A stretch of 64,000 nt of DNA from Sphingomonas lycopersici. GTDB taxonomy: Bacteria; Pseudomonadota; Alphaproteobacteria; Sphingomonadales; Sphingomonadaceae. Location: the NCBI RefSeq assembly GCF_026130605.1, contig NZ_JANFAU010000002.1, forward strand, positions 372,001 to 436,000. The letters are read 5' to 3'. Of this stretch, positions 35,463-43,976 are shown one piece after another. A program made the translations under genes and the position numbers. How positions within the stretch are numbered: position 1 is the first letter of the stretch; every line of letters begins with the position of its first letter. Under the pieces are notes generated by a model. The model had not been told where the DNA came from and did no database searches. It saw nothing but the letters and a program-made list of their open reading frames with translations.

Positions 35463-36605
35463 ATGGAGCCGTCCGATCTTCGCGTCGCCTTGTTCAGCGG
35501 CAATTACAATTATGTGCGCGACGGCGCCAACCAGTCGCTCAACCTGCTCGTCGGGTATCTGCTCGAACGCGGGGTGAAGGTCCGTGTCTATTCGCCGACG
35601 GTGCCCGAACCCGCCTTTCCGCCGGTCGGCGATCTGGTCGACGTGCCGTCCTTCCCGATGTTCGCCGGGCGCGGCGAATATAAGCTCGCGCGTGGGCTGC
35701 CGGCGCGACCGCGCGCCGATCTGGAGGCGTTCGCGCCCAATATCGTCCACGTCTCCGCCCCCGAAATCCTCGGCCATGCCGCAGTGCGCTGGGCGCGCCG
35801 GAACAGTATCCCGGCGGTCGCCTCGTTCCACACACGGTTCGAAACCTATTGCAGCTATTACGGCCTCGGGTTCCTCGAGCCGCTGGTCAAATATCTGATG
35901 ACGCGGTTCTACAACCGCTTCGATCGCGTGCTCGTCCCCAGCAACAGCATGATGGCGCTGCTCGCCGAATGGGGGGTTACCGCGCCGATGGGAATCTGGT
36001 CGCGCGGGATCAACCACGATCGCTTCCGTCCCGACCGGCGCGATCTGGCGTGGCGGCGCTCGCTCGGCATCGCCGATCACGAGATGGCGGTCGGTTTCCT
36101 CGGGCGGCTGGTCAAGGAAAAAGGGCTCGACATCTTCGCCGAGGTCTCGACCGAGCTCAAGCGGCGCGGGGTGGCGCACAAGGTGCTGGTGGTCGGCGAA
36201 GGCCCGGCGCGCGACTGGTTCGCCGAGGCGGTGCCCGATGCGGTGTTCACCGGCTTCCAGTCGGGCGACGCGCTCGGCCGCGCGGTCGCGTCGATGGATG
36301 TGTTCTTCAACCCCAGCGTCACCGAAACCTTCGGCAACGTCACCACCGAGGCGATGGCGAGCGCCGTCCCGGTCGTCGCGGCGCGCGCCACCGGGGCGGT
36401 CGATCTGGTCGAGGACGGGGTCAACGGCTTCCTTGTCCCGCCGCGCGATGTGGCGGCCTATGCCGATGCGATCGCGCGGATCGTCGCCGATCCGGCGCTG
36501 CGCGAAGCAATGGGCGAAGCCGGCCACCGCAAGGCAGCCGGCTATCGCTGGGATGTCGCCAATCAGGCGGTACTGGATGCGTATCTGGCGTTGGAGCGGC
36601 GTTAA
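35463..36605 (+). CDS. Glycosyltransferase family 4-type protein
   Basis: This 380-residue GT-B fold transferase resembles diacylglycerol/mannosyl transferase-like enzymes (MgtA group). N-terminal FSGNYNYVRDGANQSLN binds the acceptor, and the C-terminal donor domain has VGFLGRLVKEKGLDIF, FFNPSVTETFGNVTTEAMAS with the EX7E motif. The start at 35463 matches the family N-terminus; a family D repeat occupies the sequence just upstream, and no good Shine-Dalgarno is seen. The acceptor (lipid or saccharide) cannot be told. Confidence 0.88.
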   Translation: MEPSDLRVALFSGNYNYVRDGANQSLNLLVGYLLERGVKVRVYSPTVPEPAFPPVGDLVDVPSFPMFAGRGEYKLARGLPARPRADLEAFAPNIVHVSAPEILGHAAVRWARRNSIPAVASFHTRFETYCSYYGLGFLEPLVKYLMTRFYNRFDRVLVPSNSMMALLAEWGVTAPMGIWSRGINHDRFRPDRRDLAWRRSLGIADHEMAVGFLGRLVKEKGLDIFAEVSTELKRRGVAHKVLVVGEGPARDWFAEAVPDAVFTGFQSGDALGRAVASMDVFFNPSVTETFGNVTTEAMASAVPVVAARATGAVDLVEDGVNGFLVPPRDVAAYADAIARIVADPALREAMGEAGHRKAAGYRWDVANQAVLDAYLALERR

Positions 36606-36613
36606 ACCTCCCA

Positions 36614-36695
36614 CCGTTCGGGCTGAGCCTGTCGAAGCCCTGTCCTTTTCTTCCGAGGAAGAAAAGCAGCCCTTCGACAAGCTCGGGGCGAACGG
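36614..36695. repeat. REP-like repeat, family A
   Basis: Complete copy with arms CCGTTCGGGCTGAGCCTGTC and CTTCGACAAGCTCGGGGCGA (then ACGG); flanking CCTCC and GGAGG extend the pairing. It lies between convergent glycosyltransferase and DUF2218 genes. Confidence 0.9.
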
Positions 36696-36703
36696 AGGTT
36701 AGC

Positions 36704-36994
36704 CTACCCCTCGCGCCAGTCGAAGGTCAGCGGCGCCTCGCGGAACGCGAAACGATCGAGGTGGCTCGCCACCACGCCGCGCATCCGTTCGACATCTTCC
36801 CCCGCGGGAACGGTCAGCGCGACATCCAGCGTTTCGCTGTCGGCGCGCATCTCCAGCCGGCTGCCGTTAGGGAAGTCGATCGTCCCCTCCTCGGGCGAGA
36901 AGGTGACGACCATCTTGTGGCTCCAATGCTTGGCGAGCTGCTGGAGATAGCGGCTCGCCGAAGCGGTCGGCACGCGTGCGAGCGAAACGCTCAC
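36704..36994 (-). CDS. DUF2218 domain protein
   Basis: The 96-residue protein matches the DUF2218 pattern: TASASRYLQQLAKHWSHKM followed by a strand-rich half with FPNGSRLEMRADSETLDVAL and a C-terminal helix HLDRFAFREAPLTFDW. Function is not established; members are often linked to metal or redox genes. The GTG start at 36994 overlaps the PadR stop (GTGA), so it is co-expressed with that regulator and probably autoregulated with it. Confidence 0.85.
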   Translation of the reverse strand: MSVSLARVPTASASRYLQQLAKHWSHKMVVTFSPEEGTIDFPNGSRLEMRADSETLDVALTVPAGEDVERMRGVVASHLDRFAFREAPLTFDWREG

Positions 36995-37581
36995 CGCAGC
37001 CGCTCGATCTTCTGCGCGACCTCGTCGATCAGCGCGGCGACATCGTGGAGCGTATCCTGCGAGAATTCGCCCCGTGCCAGCCGATGCTCGAGCGCGACGC
37101 GCAAATTGCCCATCGCGCGACGGATCGGCGCGCCGTCGGTGCGCTGGCGACGCTCGCCGACGCGGGTGAGCCGCTCGATCAGCGCCTCGGCCTGCTCGCG
37201 ATTCTCCTCCAGATGCGCGCGGCCTTCGTCGGTCGCGGCGTAGCGCTTGCGCTTCTCCTCATTGGCCTGCTCCTCGATGAAGCCCATCTCTTCGAGCAGG
37301 GTCAGCGTCGGATAGACCACCCCCGGGCTGGGCGCATAATCGCCGCCGGTCAATTCCTCGATCGCGCGGATCAATTCATAGCCGTGGCGCGGCTCGTCGG
37401 CGATCAGCTTGAGCAGCACGAGGCGCAATTCGCCGCCGTCGAACATTCGTCGGCCACGGCCGCCACCGCCGCGCTCCGCGCCGCCGAATGACCATTCGCC
37501 GCCAAAGGCGCCCCAGCCGCCGCCACGATGACCGCGCGGCCCGCAATGGCCGCCGCGGCGGCCGTGCATTCCATGAAACAT
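36991..37581 (-). CDS. PadR-family transcriptional regulator
   Basis: The 196-residue regulator has a His/Cys/Gly/Arg-rich N-terminal extension (MFHGMHGRRGGHCGPRGHRG), then a PadR winged helix (LRLVLLKLIADEPRHGYELI, SPGVVYPTLTLLEEMGFI) and a C-terminal dimerising coiled coil. The ATG at 37581 has GAGGA 8 bases before it. A palindromic site overlaps its promoter. It likely represses itself and the DUF2218 gene; the extension may sense a metal or ligand. Confidence 0.92.
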   Translation of the reverse strand: MFHGMHGRRGGHCGPRGHRGGGWGAFGGEWSFGGAERGGGGRGRRMFDGGELRLVLLKLIADEPRHGYELIRAIEELTGGDYAPSPGVVYPTLTLLEEMGFIEEQANEEKRKRYAATDEGRAHLEENREQAEALIERLTRVGERRQRTDGAPIRRAMGNLRVALEHRLARGEFSQDTLHDVAALIDEVAQKIERLR

Positions 37582-37593
37582 GTTGTATCCTCT

Positions 37594-37628
37594 ATATATC
37601 AAGATGGCGCTAAGATATATCTTGATAC
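37594..37628. promoter_or_regulatory. Probable PadR operator
   Basis: ATCAAGAT (37598-37605) and ATCTTGAT (37619-37626) form an inverted repeat with 13 bases between. AAGATATATCTT (37613-37624) is itself a perfect 12-bp palindrome. The AT-rich site lies just before the padR start, on a GC-rich background, and 55 bases from the divergent rarA start, so it could affect both. Confidence 0.65.
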
Positions 37629-37681
37629 AACGGATGCAACCCCCGCTGTGAAAAAATCGACGAGCCTCCTATCTTGGCCAG

Positions 37682-39004
37682 ATGGCTGACTTGTTCGCCG
37701 GGTTCGAACCCGCCTCCCCGCCCGAGGAACTCCCCGCCGCCGATGCGCCGCTGGCCGATCGGCTGCGCCCGCGCGCGCTGGACGAGGTGGTCGGGCAGGA
37801 GCATCTCACCGGGCCGGAAGGCGCGATCGGGCGGATGGTTGCGGCGGGGCGGCTCTCCTCGATGATCCTGTGGGGGCCGCCCGGCACCGGCAAGACGACG
37901 ATCGCGCGGCTGCTCGCCGATGCGGTGGGGCTGCGTTTCGCGCCAATCTCGGCGGTGTTCTCGGGGGTCGCCGATCTCAAGAAGGTCTTCGCCGAGGCGC
38001 GCGAGCATATGCGCACCGGGCGCCGCACCCTGCTGTTCGTCGACGAAATCCACCGTTTCAATCGCGCGCAGCAGGACGGCTTCCTGCCCTATGTCGAGAA
38101 CGGCACCGTCACATTGGTCGGCGCGACGACCGAAAACCCGTCGTTCGAGCTCAACGCGGCATTGCTCAGCCGCGCGCAGGTGCTGATCCTCCACCGCCTC
38201 GATCATGACGCGCTGAGCCGGCTGCTCGATCGCGCCGAGGCGGAGATGGAGCGCCCCCTCCCGCTCACCCCGCCGGCGCGCGAGGCTTTGGTGGCGAGCG
38301 CCGACGGCGACGGGCGCTTCCTGCTCAATCAGGCGGAGACCTTGTTCTCGGTCGGCATCACCGAGCCGCTCGATCCGGCCGGGCTGTCATCCTTCCTCCA
38401 GCGCCGCGTCGCGGTGTACGACAAGGATCGCGAGGGGCATTACAACCTCATCTCCGCGCTCCACAAATCGGTGCGCGGATCGGATCCGCAAGCCGCGCTT
38501 TACTATCTCGCGCGGATGCTCGTCGCCGGGGAGGAGCCGCTGTATGCATTGCGCCGGCTGACCCGCATGGCGGTCGAGGATATCGGCATGGCCGATCCGC
38601 AGGCGCTGACGCAGTGCATCGCCGCCAAGGACGCCTATGAGCTGCTCGGCTCGCCCGAAGGCGAATTGGCGATCGTCCAGGCGTGCCTGTACCTCGCCAC
38701 CGCGCCCAAATCGAACGCCGCCTATGAGGCGATGAAGGCGGCGTGGCGGTCGGCGCGCGAGACGGGATCGCTGATGCCGCCCGCCAATATCCTCAACGCC
38801 CCGACGCGGCTGATGAAGGAGATCGGCTATGGCAAGGGCTATGAATACGATCATAGCAGCGATGATGCCTTCTCCGGCGCAAACTATTGGCCGGAAGGGA
38901 TGAATCCCGAGAATTTCTACCAGCCGACCGGGCGCGGATATGAGAAAAGGGTTGCCGAGCGGCTCGCCTGGTGGGACGAACGCCGGCGTGAAAAGAATAC
39001 GTAG
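37682..39004 (+). CDS. rarA: Replication-associated recombination protein A (RarA/MgsA)
   Basis: RarA is an AAA+ ATPase acting on stalled replication forks and single-stranded DNA. The 440-residue protein has ADRLRPRALDEVVGQEHL, Walker A GPPGTGKTT (65-73), Walker B LLFVDEIHRFN, sensor 1 ATTENPSFE, and the C-terminal tetramerisation domain. It is divergent from padR. Confidence 0.95.
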   Translation: MADLFAGFEPASPPEELPAADAPLADRLRPRALDEVVGQEHLTGPEGAIGRMVAAGRLSSMILWGPPGTGKTTIARLLADAVGLRFAPISAVFSGVADLKKVFAEAREHMRTGRRTLLFVDEIHRFNRAQQDGFLPYVENGTVTLVGATTENPSFELNAALLSRAQVLILHRLDHDALSRLLDRAEAEMERPLPLTPPAREALVASADGDGRFLLNQAETLFSVGITEPLDPAGLSSFLQRRVAVYDKDREGHYNLISALHKSVRGSDPQAALYYLARMLVAGEEPLYALRRLTRMAVEDIGMADPQALTQCIAAKDAYELLGSPEGELAIVQACLYLATAPKSNAAYEAMKAAWRSARETGSLMPPANILNAPTRLMKEIGYGKGYEYDHSSDDAFSGANYWPEGMNPENFYQPTGRGYEKRVAERLAWWDERRREKNT

Positions 39005-39052
39005 AACCGATCATCATCCGCTGGAAACCGGCAGCCGGCGCCGCTCCATTTA

Positions 39053-39138
39053 CCGTCATGCCGAGCCCGACCCGGCATCCAGAGTCTCAGGCGACGGCAT
39101 CAGTGGCCCTGGATGCCGGATCAAGTCCGGCATGACGG
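39053..39138. repeat. REP-like repeat, family D, overlapping a gene start
   Basis: CCGTCATGCCGAGCCCGACC and the right arm (39116-39138, GATCAAGTCCGGCATGACGG) with inner CATCCAG/CTGGATG. The last bases CATGACGG contain the ATG used as the start of the following serine hydrolase. Confidence 0.85.
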
Positions 39139-40493
39139 CAGTCGCGCTGCTGGCACTCGCCACGCCGGTTTCGGCGCAGCAGATTCACCCGACCTCGCAA
39201 CAATCCTATCATCAGGCGGTCGCCGCCGGGTATAAGGCGCTCACCTTGTGCGAGGGCATTTTCGACGCCGGCCGTACCGAGGCGCAGATCGCCTCGGTCG
39301 AGTTGCGCGGCATCTATCCCGAATATGACGCGATCGTCCCGACGCTCCCCGCGACGGTCGACCGGCGCGCGCGGATCGTGACGGTCGCGTTCGACGGCCA
39401 GCTCGCGCCGCGCCGCGCGATGTGGCGGCCACGCTTCGGCTGTTACCTTTCGCCGATCGGGGCGCACGCCGACCGGGTCAATCCGTCCGCTACCCCGCCG
39501 ACCGCGCTCATCCCCGATCCGCGCCAATGGCCGATGGGCGATGCCGGCATCGCGCCGCGCCCCTCGCCGGGGCTCGCCGCGCTCGTTGCGCGCGCATTCG
39601 ATCGCGCGAGCTTCGGCGCGGAGAGCGTGACGACCGGCGTGGTGATCCTCAAGGACGGCCGCATCGTCGCCGAACAATATGCGCCGGGCTTCGGCCCGTT
39701 CGTCGCCAATCGCACCTGGTCGGTCGCCAAGAGCATCGCCGGCACATTGGTCGGCATCGCCTCTGTCACCGCGCGGATCGATCCGCATCGTCCGGCGACG
39801 ATCCCCGAATGGCGCCATCCCGGCGATCCGCGCGCCGCGATCACGCTCGACAATCTGATGCGGATGGCGAGCGGGTTGCACAGCGACACCGCCGGCAACC
39901 GCACCGATGCGATCTATTTCGGCGGCACCGCGGTCACCGAGAGCGCGACCGGCTGGCCGATCGAGGCCGCGCGCGGGACGCGCTTCCGCTACGCCAATAA
40001 CGATATCCTGCTCGCGACGCGCAGCCTGCGCGCGACGCTGGGCGAGGCGCGCTACGCCAATCTGCCGCACGGCGGGCTGTTCCACCCGCTCGGCATGACC
40101 CATACCACCACCGGGACCGACTGGCAGGGCAATTACATCCTCTCCAGCCAAGTGTGGACTACCGCCCGCGATCTCGCGCGGCTCGGACAATTCTGGCTGC
40201 AGGACGGCGTATGGCAAGGCCGCCGCCTGCTCCCGGCGGGCTGGATGCGCTATATGACCAGTGCCGCCGGGCCGCAGCCGGCGGAAGGACCAGGCTATGG
40301 CGCGACGATGTGGCTGTTCGGGCCGAAGCAGGGGCTTCCGGTCGGCAGCTACGCCGCGCAGGGTAACCGCGGGCAATCGGTGATGGTCATCCCCCAGCAT
40401 CGCCTCGTCATCGTGCGGCGCGGCGAAGATCCGGGTCCGGCGCGGTTCGATATCGCGCGCTTCTCGGCCGAAGCGATCGCGGTGCTGCAATGA
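39132..40493 (+). CDS. Secreted serine hydrolase (beta-lactamase class C family)
   Basis: The 453-residue protein has a short signal peptide (MTAVALLALATPVSAQQ), an N-terminal region of about 110 residues with two cysteines, and a class C-like penicillin-binding/esterase domain. The active-site Ser-x-x-Lys is SVAK (Ser197, Lys200), the Tyr-x-Asn is YAN (Tyr287), and a late HRLVIVRRG strand fits the KTG position loosely. These enzymes are usually esterases, D-aminopeptidases or 6-aminohexanoate hydrolases rather than beta-lactamases. The start lies inside the end of a family D repeat. It overlaps the YjbR gene (ATGA). Confidence 0.85.
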   Translation: MTAVALLALATPVSAQQIHPTSQQSYHQAVAAGYKALTLCEGIFDAGRTEAQIASVELRGIYPEYDAIVPTLPATVDRRARIVTVAFDGQLAPRRAMWRPRFGCYLSPIGAHADRVNPSATPPTALIPDPRQWPMGDAGIAPRPSPGLAALVARAFDRASFGAESVTTGVVILKDGRIVAEQYAPGFGPFVANRTWSVAKSIAGTLVGIASVTARIDPHRPATIPEWRHPGDPRAAITLDNLMRMASGLHSDTAGNRTDAIYFGGTAVTESATGWPIEAARGTRFRYANNDILLATRSLRATLGEARYANLPHGGLFHPLGMTHTTTGTDWQGNYILSSQVWTTARDLARLGQFWLQDGVWQGRRLLPAGWMRYMTSAAGPQPAEGPGYGATMWLFGPKQGLPVGSYAAQGNRGQSVMVIPQHRLVIVRRGEDPGPARFDIARFSAEAIAVLQ

Positions 40494-40831
40494 AGGATTG
40501 GGCAGAGGTTGTCGCCTTCGCGTGCGCGTTGCCGGATGTGGCAATGGCGCCCTTCTACGGCACCCCCTGCCCCAAGGTGAACGGCAAGGCCTTCGTCTCG
40601 CCCGGGCGCGAGCCGGACAGTTTTCACGTCATGGCACCGCACGAGGAAAAAGCGGTGCTGCTCGACACCGATCCCGAAACCTTCTGGCAGACCCCGCATT
40701 ACGAGGGCTGGCCCGGGCTGCTCGTGCGTTACGGCGCGGCGGACGAAGAGCGCGTGCGCAATGTCATCCGCCGGGCGTGGTGGGATCGCGCGAAAAAACC
40801 GCAGCGTGCCACCTTCGGCCCCCGCCCCTGA
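40490..40831 (+). CDS. MmcQ/YjbR family protein
   Basis: The 113-residue protein fits the YjbR/CyaY-like fold family: VVAFACALPDVAMAPFYGTP near the start, KVNGKAFV, and ALLDTDPETF-like VLLDTDPETFWQTPHYEGWP with a final RRAWWDRA helix. Its biochemical role is not known. It is coupled to the serine hydrolase gene upstream (ATGA) and its end overlaps the start of the next gene. Confidence 0.85.
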   Translation: MKDWAEVVAFACALPDVAMAPFYGTPCPKVNGKAFVSPGREPDSFHVMAPHEEKAVLLDTDPETFWQTPHYEGWPGLLVRYGAADEERVRNVIRRAWWDRAKKPQRATFGPRP

Positions 40832-41675
40832 TCGCTTCACGCGCTTCGTCGCGATCGACTGGTCGGGAGCGAAGGGCGCGCGGCATCGCGGGATCGCGGT
40901 CGCCGAATGCGGCGCGGGCGATGCGGCGCCGGTGCTGGTCGAGCCCGCCGGCCGAATCTGGTCGCGCAGCGCGGTGCTCGATTGGCTGCTGGCGCGCGCC
41001 GACGCGCCGCTGCTGGTCGGGTTCGATTTCAGCTTCTCCGCCCCGTTCGTCGCGCGCGGCGCGCATCTGCCGGGCGAGACCGACACCGCCGACGCCCGCG
41101 CGCTGTGGCATTATGTCGACACGCACAGCGACGATGCCGATCTCGGCGCCGCCAGCTTCCTCGCGGCGCGGCGCGGGCGGCATTTCTATCTCGGCGCGGC
41201 GGACGGGGCGAAGCGCGACTTCCTCCACTGGCGGGTCTGCGAGACCGGGGCGGATCAGTCGACCAAACCCTCGACCGTCTATGACGCGATCGGCGCGGCG
41301 CAGGTCGCCAAGGCGAGCTTCGCCGGGATGCGGCTGCTCCACCGGTTGAACGAGCGGATCGCGATCTGGCCGTTCGACCCGGTGCCGGCGACCGGCGCGA
41401 CGGTCGTCGAAATCTACACCGCGATCGCCGCCCGCGCGGCGGGGCTGCGCAAGGGCATCAGCAAATTGCGCACCGCCGAGGCGCTCGATGCCGCGCTGGC
41501 AGCGCTCGGCGCCCGGCCGCACCTGCCGCTCGCGCGCTATGACGATCATGCGACCGATGCGATCCTCGCCGCGGCGTGGCTGCGTCGCAGCGCCGGCAAC
41601 GCCGATTTCTGGCGTCCGGCGCGGATGACCCCGCCGATCGCGCAAAGCGAGGGCTGGACGTTCGGCGTTCTCTGA
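40806..41675 (+). CDS. DUF429-like protein, possible RNase H fold nuclease
   Basis: I do not recognise a characterised homologue for this 289-residue protein. It starts with a GTG at 40806 that overlaps the YjbR gene by 26 bases; an ATG at 40761 is also in frame. Acidic residues are spaced as in RNase H-like folds and DUF429: Asp18 in FVAIDWSGAKG, Asp74 in LLVGFDFSF, Glu202 in VVEIYTA, and Asp247/Asp251 in YDDHATDA. Each follows a hydrophobic strand. A nuclease or phosphotransfer function is therefore suggested but not shown. Confidence 0.72.
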   Translation: MPPSAPAPDRFTRFVAIDWSGAKGARHRGIAVAECGAGDAAPVLVEPAGRIWSRSAVLDWLLARADAPLLVGFDFSFSAPFVARGAHLPGETDTADARALWHYVDTHSDDADLGAASFLAARRGRHFYLGAADGAKRDFLHWRVCETGADQSTKPSTVYDAIGAAQVAKASFAGMRLLHRLNERIAIWPFDPVPATGATVVEIYTAIAARAAGLRKGISKLRTAEALDAALAALGARPHLPLARYDDHATDAILAAAWLRRSAGNADFWRPARMTPPIAQSEGWTFGVL

Positions 41676-41692
41676 CGCATGGACGCCGGCGG

Positions 41693-41768
<76 letters not shown>

Positions 41769-41836
41769 TATCGCAATTCCGCACGATCGTGCAGATTCCA
41801 ATTGGCGCGATTTCCGTTCCGTGCCACCTGGGATCG

Positions 41837-42577
41837 ATGCGAGATCGCGATCGGACCACCAAGCCCAGCGCGCAATGCGCGGGCGATGCGCGGCCCTCGG
41901 GCTATGCCAGCCCCTCGATCATCGCCCGACGCGATCGCATCCTCGACGAAACGCGGCGCATGATCGGCGAAGTCGGCGTGACCAATCTCAGCATGGACGA
42001 TGTCGCGAAGCGCGCGAACGTCGCCAAGCGCACCTTGTACAATGCGTTCCAGAGCAAGGAATATCTCGTCGCCTCCGCGATCAGCAAATATATGGAGGAT
42101 TATGAGCGCCGGATCCATTATTCGACCGAGGACGCCACGCTCGATTGGATGATCGAGCGCCTCGTCATCGTCGCGCGCCGCAATCTCGAAATCCGCAACT
42201 ACACCCGCGCGTTGATGAACGTCTATCATTCGGCCGATGTCGCGCCGGAGATCAGAAAGGCGATCCACGACATCGCCGCGCATTCGCACGGGCCGTGGAT
42301 ACGCCGGCTCGCCGGCAAGCGTCAGCTCCAGCCGTGGATCGACGCCGACGATCTGATCGCGATGCTGGTCCGCTATCGCTATGCCACCGCCAGCGCCTGG
42401 GCCGAGGGCGAAATCCCCGACGAGAAGATGGTCGTCGAGGTCGTCCGCAGCGTCCTGACGGTGATGGCCGGTGCGACACGCGGCGCGGCGCGGCGCGAAA
42501 TCGTCGACACGCTCAACTCGCTTGATCGGCACCCGCTGCTCGAAGGGCATGTCGCGGCGATATCCGCGGGAAAATAG
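41837..42577 (+). CDS. TetR/AcrR-family transcriptional regulator
   Basis: The 246-residue protein has an N-terminal tail of about 30 residues, then a TetR-like helix-turn-helix (VTNLSMDDVAKRANVAKRTL-YNAF) and an all-helical ligand-binding region. The start at 41837 is the first ATG after the tRNA; the Shine-Dalgarno is weak. It is convergent with the CoA-transferase/dehydrogenase operon, whose control is an attractive but unproven role. Confidence 0.85.
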   Translation: MRDRDRTTKPSAQCAGDARPSGYASPSIIARRDRILDETRRMIGEVGVTNLSMDDVAKRANVAKRTLYNAFQSKEYLVASAISKYMEDYERRIHYSTEDATLDWMIERLVIVARRNLEIRNYTRALMNVYHSADVAPEIRKAIHDIAAHSHGPWIRRLAGKRQLQPWIDADDLIAMLVRYRYATASAWAEGEIPDEKMVVEVVRSVLTVMAGATRGAARREIVDTLNSLDRHPLLEGHVAAISAGK

Positions 42578-42675
42578 AGCGTCGTGCGTTAAATCGGGAT
42601 CGCTTCACCGCCGTAGGGCGAACGGTTTACATTTTACGCAGGATACTCCAGCCGCGTCGCCGGAAAACCCGCGGC

Positions 42676-43914
42676 TCAGCGCTGCCTGACCGCGCCCTTT
42701 TCCTCCAGCTCGCTGAACTCCGCATCGGACAGCCCCAGCCAGTCGCCGAGTAATTCGCGGCTATGCTCCCCCACCTGCGGCGGGCGATAGCGATAGTCGG
42801 TCGGGGTGGCGGAAAACTTGCCGGGGAAGGCGACCGTCGGAATCTCCACCCCGTCCTCGCGGACGAAGCGGTGCACCACGCCGCGCGCCGCGATGAACGG
42901 ATCGGCGTAGATATCCTTGATCGTATTCACCGGCCCCGCAGGCACGTTGATCGCGACGAGCCGCTCGATCAGCGGCCCGCCCGGCAGGTCGCGGACGATA
43001 TCCTGCACCGCGGCCTCGATCGCGTCGCGGTTGATCAGCCGGTCGCGCCCGGTGGTGAAGCGCGGATCGGCGGCGAGATCGGGGCGCCCCATCTCATGGC
43101 AGAAAGCGCGGAACTGGCTGTCATTGCCGATCGCGATGATGATCACGCCGTCGGCGACCTCGAAGGTCTTATAGGGCACCACGGTCGGGTGCCGGTTGCC
43201 GAGCCGACCCGGATTGACGCCCCCGACGAGCCAGTTCGATCCCTGATTGGCGAGCATCGCGATCTGCGTATCGAGCAGCGACACGTCGATCTGTTGCCCC
43301 TCCCCCGTCCGCTCGGCGTGACGCAGCGCGGCGAGGATCGAGACGGTGGCGTACATCCCGGTCGACAGATCGGCCATCGCCACCCCGGCGCGGAGCGGCC
43401 CGCCATGCTCCTCGCCAGTGATCGACATGAAGCCGCCCATCCCCTGCGCGACGAAATCATAGCCGGGTCGATCGGCATAAGGGCCGGTCTGCCCGAAGCC
43501 GGTGATCGAGCAATAGACGATGCGCGGGTTGATCGCGCTGATGCTGGCATAATCGAGCCCGTATTTGACCAGCCCGCCGACCTTGAAATTCTCGACCAGA
43601 ATATCGGCCTCAGCGGCAAGCCGGCGGATCAGCGCCTGCCCCTCCGGGTTGGCGAGATCGATCGCAGCCGAGCGCTTGTTGCGATTGCAGCTCAGATAAT
43701 AAGCGCTTTCCTGCGGATCGTCGGCGCCATCGGGCAAGGACAGGAACGGCGGGCCCCAGCCGCGCGTATCGTCCCCCTTGCCGGGCTGCTCGACCTTGAA
43801 CACATCGGCGCCGAGATCGGCGAGAATCTGCGTCGACCACGGCCCGGCGAGGACCCGCGACAGATCGAGAACCTTGATTCCTTCGAGCGCCCGCCCGGGC
43901 CGTCCGTCCGTCAC
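42676..43914 (-). CDS. CaiB/BaiF (class III) CoA-transferase
   Basis: The 412-residue enzyme transfers CoA between carboxylic acids. It has LDLSRVLAGPWSTQILADLG at the start, the CNRNKRSAAIDLANPEG segment and the catalytic Asp182 in MADLSTGMYA. Overall pattern resembles succinyl-CoA:glutarate CoA-transferase-like proteins. It starts with GTG 62 bases after the stop of the dehydrogenase gene on the same strand, so both probably act on the same C5-C6 dicarboxylate pathway. The exact substrate is inference. Confidence 0.9.
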   Translation of the reverse strand: MTDGRPGRALEGIKVLDLSRVLAGPWSTQILADLGADVFKVEQPGKGDDTRGWGPPFLSLPDGADDPQESAYYLSCNRNKRSAAIDLANPEGQALIRRLAAEADILVENFKVGGLVKYGLDYASISAINPRIVYCSITGFGQTGPYADRPGYDFVAQGMGGFMSITGEEHGGPLRAGVAMADLSTGMYATVSILAALRHAERTGEGQQIDVSLLDTQIAMLANQGSNWLVGGVNPGRLGNRHPTVVPYKTFEVADGVIIIAIGNDSQFRAFCHEMGRPDLAADPRFTTGRDRLINRDAIEAAVQDIVRDLPGGPLIERLVAINVPAGPVNTIKDIYADPFIAARGVVHRFVREDGVEIPTVAFPGKFSATPTDYRYRPPQVGEHSRELLGDWLGLSDAEFSELEEKGAVRQR

Positions 43915-43976
43915 GCCGCTTTCACCCTCCCAAATAGTCGTGCCGGCCTAGGCCGCGCGGGACTCAAGGCGCAAGG

